Part shown: positions 6,424 to 7,254 of the stretch, piece by piece
Layout of the letters: each line of letters starts with the position of its first letter
Position numbering within the stretch: position 1 is the stretch's first letter
From: Gammaproteobacteria bacterium
GTDB lineage: Bacteria > Pseudomonadota > Gammaproteobacteria > DSM-19610
Direction: 5' to 3'
Length of the DNA: 7,254 nt
Assembly: GCA_011371465.1 (NCBI GenBank)
Contig: DRQL01000060.1
Location: 1 to 7,254 of the forward strand
Program-made: the position numbers and the translations under genes
Notes under the pieces: generated by a model
Databases searched by the model: none
Seen by the model: only the letters and a program-made list of their open reading frames with translations
Told to the model about the DNA's origin: nothing

Positions 6424-6494
6424 TCCGTCATGCCGGCGTATGCCGGAATCCAGTGTTTTCAAGAACATGGGTACCGGCATGCGCCGGTGGGGCG
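6424..6494. repeat. Inverted pair of REP-like palindromes
   Basis: Unit 1 contains CCGGC-GTAT-GCCGG (6433-6446), within a CCGTCATGCCGG...GGAATCCAG context. Unit 2 contains CCGGC-ATGC-GCCGG (6474-6487) and is the inverted copy: its reverse complement differs from the unit 1 palindrome by one base. Together they can form two small hairpins or one long one around about 27 bases. Sequences of the type CGTCAT-palindrome-GAATCCAG are common interspersed repeats in proteobacterial genomes, which is the likely explanation. Confidence 0.55.
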
Positions 6495-6548
6495 AACCAG
6501 TCCGAGGTTACTGAAATCTCTGTGGCGAAGCAGGACCGCCTCGTTTCG

Positions 6549-6866
6549 TTAAGGTGCGCAGTCCCGGTAAGCCGCAGCAGCGCTGCGGCCTGCCCTGCCG
6601 GCCTGTAATTCACAGCCCAGCCGGTCACGGCACTGTACACCCAGACGGGTGACCTGCTGGTTGATGCTGAGTATTTCGCGGATGGCCACGGCGACTTCGG
6701 GGGCATCCTGCCCGCTGGCGGGCTGCCGGAAACAATCACCTACCAGTGTCTTGCGGCGGGTTTCCAGCCCGGCGACCAGTTCCCACTCGCCGGCCTGAGC
6801 CTTTGACAGCATCTCCCTGCTCAGCTCGATAATATCCCTGAGCTGGCGACTGCGATTCGTATCCAT
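6549..6866 (-). CDS. FliT-like flagellar export chaperone (FleP position)
   Basis: Small protein of 105 aa, predicted mostly helical, starting MDTNRSRQLRDIIELSREML. The pattern of a first helix with SREML, a middle ETRRKTL segment and a last helix ending ELQAGRAGRSAAAAYRD fits the FliT family, whose members bind the filament-cap protein FliD and the export ATPase complex. The position directly after fliS and before fleQ matches fleP/fliT in Pseudomonas. The start at 6866 has GGGAG 10 bases upstream; a longer frame from 6971 overlaps fliS and adds a low-complexity Arg-rich stretch, so I reject it. The gap to the fliS stop is 19 bases. FliT proteins are poorly conserved, so the family is assigned with moderate confidence and I give no gene symbol. 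Confidence 0.72.
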   Translation of the reverse strand: MDTNRSRQLRDIIELSREMLSKAQAGEWELVAGLETRRKTLVGDCFRQPASGQDAPEVAVAIREILSINQQVTRLGVQCRDRLGCELQAGRAGRSAAAAYRDCAP

Positions 6867-6885
6867 ATCGATGGTTCTCCCGGAT

Positions 6886-7254
6886 TCAGGCGCCGGTCGC
6901 GTGCTGCGCCGCCTGGTCGGCGATCGCGTCCCAGGCTTCCTTGATCTGCCGCAGCAGGTCCGATACTTCATCCAGCAGCGAGGTATCGTTGTCGCGGTTC
7001 GCCTCGATCAGTCGCCGTTCCATGTAGATGTACAGGTCTTCCAGGTTGCGGGCGATTTCGCCGCCGCGGTCCTTGTCGAGGCTGGATTTCAGGCCTTCGA
7101 TGATCGATATCGCGCTGCCGACCTGTTCGCCCTTGGGCTGGATTTCGCCACGCTCCATGTGTCCCCTGGCGGCGGCGATCTTGTCCAGCGCGCCTTCCAG
7201 CAACATCTGTATCAGCCGGTGCGGACTGGCGGACTCGATACCGGTCCGTACCGC
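6886..7254 (-). CDS. fliS: Flagellin export chaperone FliS, 5' end outside the window
   Basis: FliS binds newly made flagellin in the cytoplasm, prevents early polymerisation and hands it to the flagellar export apparatus. The 122 residues visible run open from the window edge (AVRTGIESASPHRLIQMLLE...) to the TGA at 6888-6886. SPHRLIQMLLEGALDKIAAA and the later IIEGLKSSLDKDRGGEIARN-LEDLYIYMERRLIEAN are hallmarks of FliS helices 1-3. The C-terminal helix DEVSDLLRQIKEAWDAI is also typical. The family is about 125-145 aa, so only about 10-20 N-terminal residues are missing. The internal ATG at 7206 is not the start, because the conserved SPHRLIQ lies before it. The fliT-like gene follows after 19 bases, so both probably share one transcript. 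Confidence 0.94.
   Translation of the reverse strand, partial: AVRTGIESASPHRLIQMLLEGALDKIAAARGHMERGEIQPKGEQVGSAISIIEGLKSSLDKDRGGEIARNLEDLYIYMERRLIEANRDNDTSLLDEVSDLLRQIKEAWDAIADQAAQHATGA

Larger units (their letters stand above)
6108..6548. other. Intergenic region between the fliT-like gene and fleQ
   Basis: About 440 bases without a credible gene. From fleQ outwards it holds the fleQ leader (with a T-run near 6131-6139 on the plus strand), the possible promoter and FleQ boxes (6168-6216), an AT-rich part to about 6270, a GC-rich folded part (6309-6390) and an inverted pair of palindromic repeats (6424-6494). The change from AT-rich to GC-rich at about 6271 (starting with the palindrome AGCGCGCGCT) is sharp. 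No clear rho-independent terminator follows the fliT-like gene. Confidence 0.8.

Noticed and set aside
6428..6739. Open frame of 103 codons on the minus strand across the repeat region
   Set aside because: It overlaps the fliT-like gene in another frame, runs through the palindromic repeats and resembles no family I know.
6867..6971. N-terminal extension of the fliT-like protein from the upstream ATG at 6971
   Set aside because: It overlaps fliS by more than 80 bases and encodes an Arg/Pro-rich stretch foreign to FliT; ATG 6866 has a better-placed ribosome site.

Overview
The window is a piece of a polar-flagellum gene cluster from a GC-rich gammaproteobacterium. All eight recognisable genes lie on the minus strand. 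In transcription order (high to low coordinates) they are fliS (5' end missing), a fliT-like chaperone gene, fleQ/flrA, fleS/flrB, fleR/flrC, fliE, fliF and the first 63 codons of fliG. This is the gene order known from Pseudomonas (fliS-fleP-fleQ-fleS-fleR-fliEFG), and FleQ, FleS and FleR are the three-tier flagellar regulators typical of Pseudomonas and Vibrio. I cannot place the organism below class; a free-living or halophilic/sulfur-oxidising gammaproteobacterium would fit, but that is a guess.

Layout. 7254-6549: the end of the late filament/cap chaperone operon (fliS, fliT-like), 19 bases apart. 6548-6108: a gap of about 440 bases holding a pair of inverted palindromic repeats (6424-6494), a GC-rich stretch able to fold into three hairpins (6309-6390), and the fleQ control region. 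In that region two 14-bp FleQ-type operators, one helical turn apart, overlap a perfect TTGACA -35 box. 6107-4641: fleQ. 4640-4512: a 129-base gap with a good sigma-54 promoter for fleSR. 4511-2221: fleS and fleR, overlapping by one base (TAATG). 2207-182: fliE and fliF, tightly packed. 189-1: the start of fliG, overlapping fliF by 8 bases.

How the genes work together, from established knowledge of this system: FleQ, a sigma-54 activator without a phosphorylatable aspartate, switches on fleSR and early structural genes and is tuned by c-di-GMP and FleN. FleS phosphorylates FleR, which activates the next class of basal-body and hook genes with sigma-54. FliE joins the MS ring to the rod, FliF forms the MS ring, and FliG is the rotor protein bound to the FliF C-terminus. 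FliS and the FliT-like protein chaperone late export substrates (flagellin and, for FliT, the cap protein).

The genes themselves are ordinary. I found no new biological system. The points most worth checking are the tandem FleQ boxes sitting on fleQ's own promoter, the 5'-terminal hairpin predicted for the fleSR mRNA, the folded intergenic stretch with mutually exclusive stems, and unusual residues in the FleR ATPase domain.
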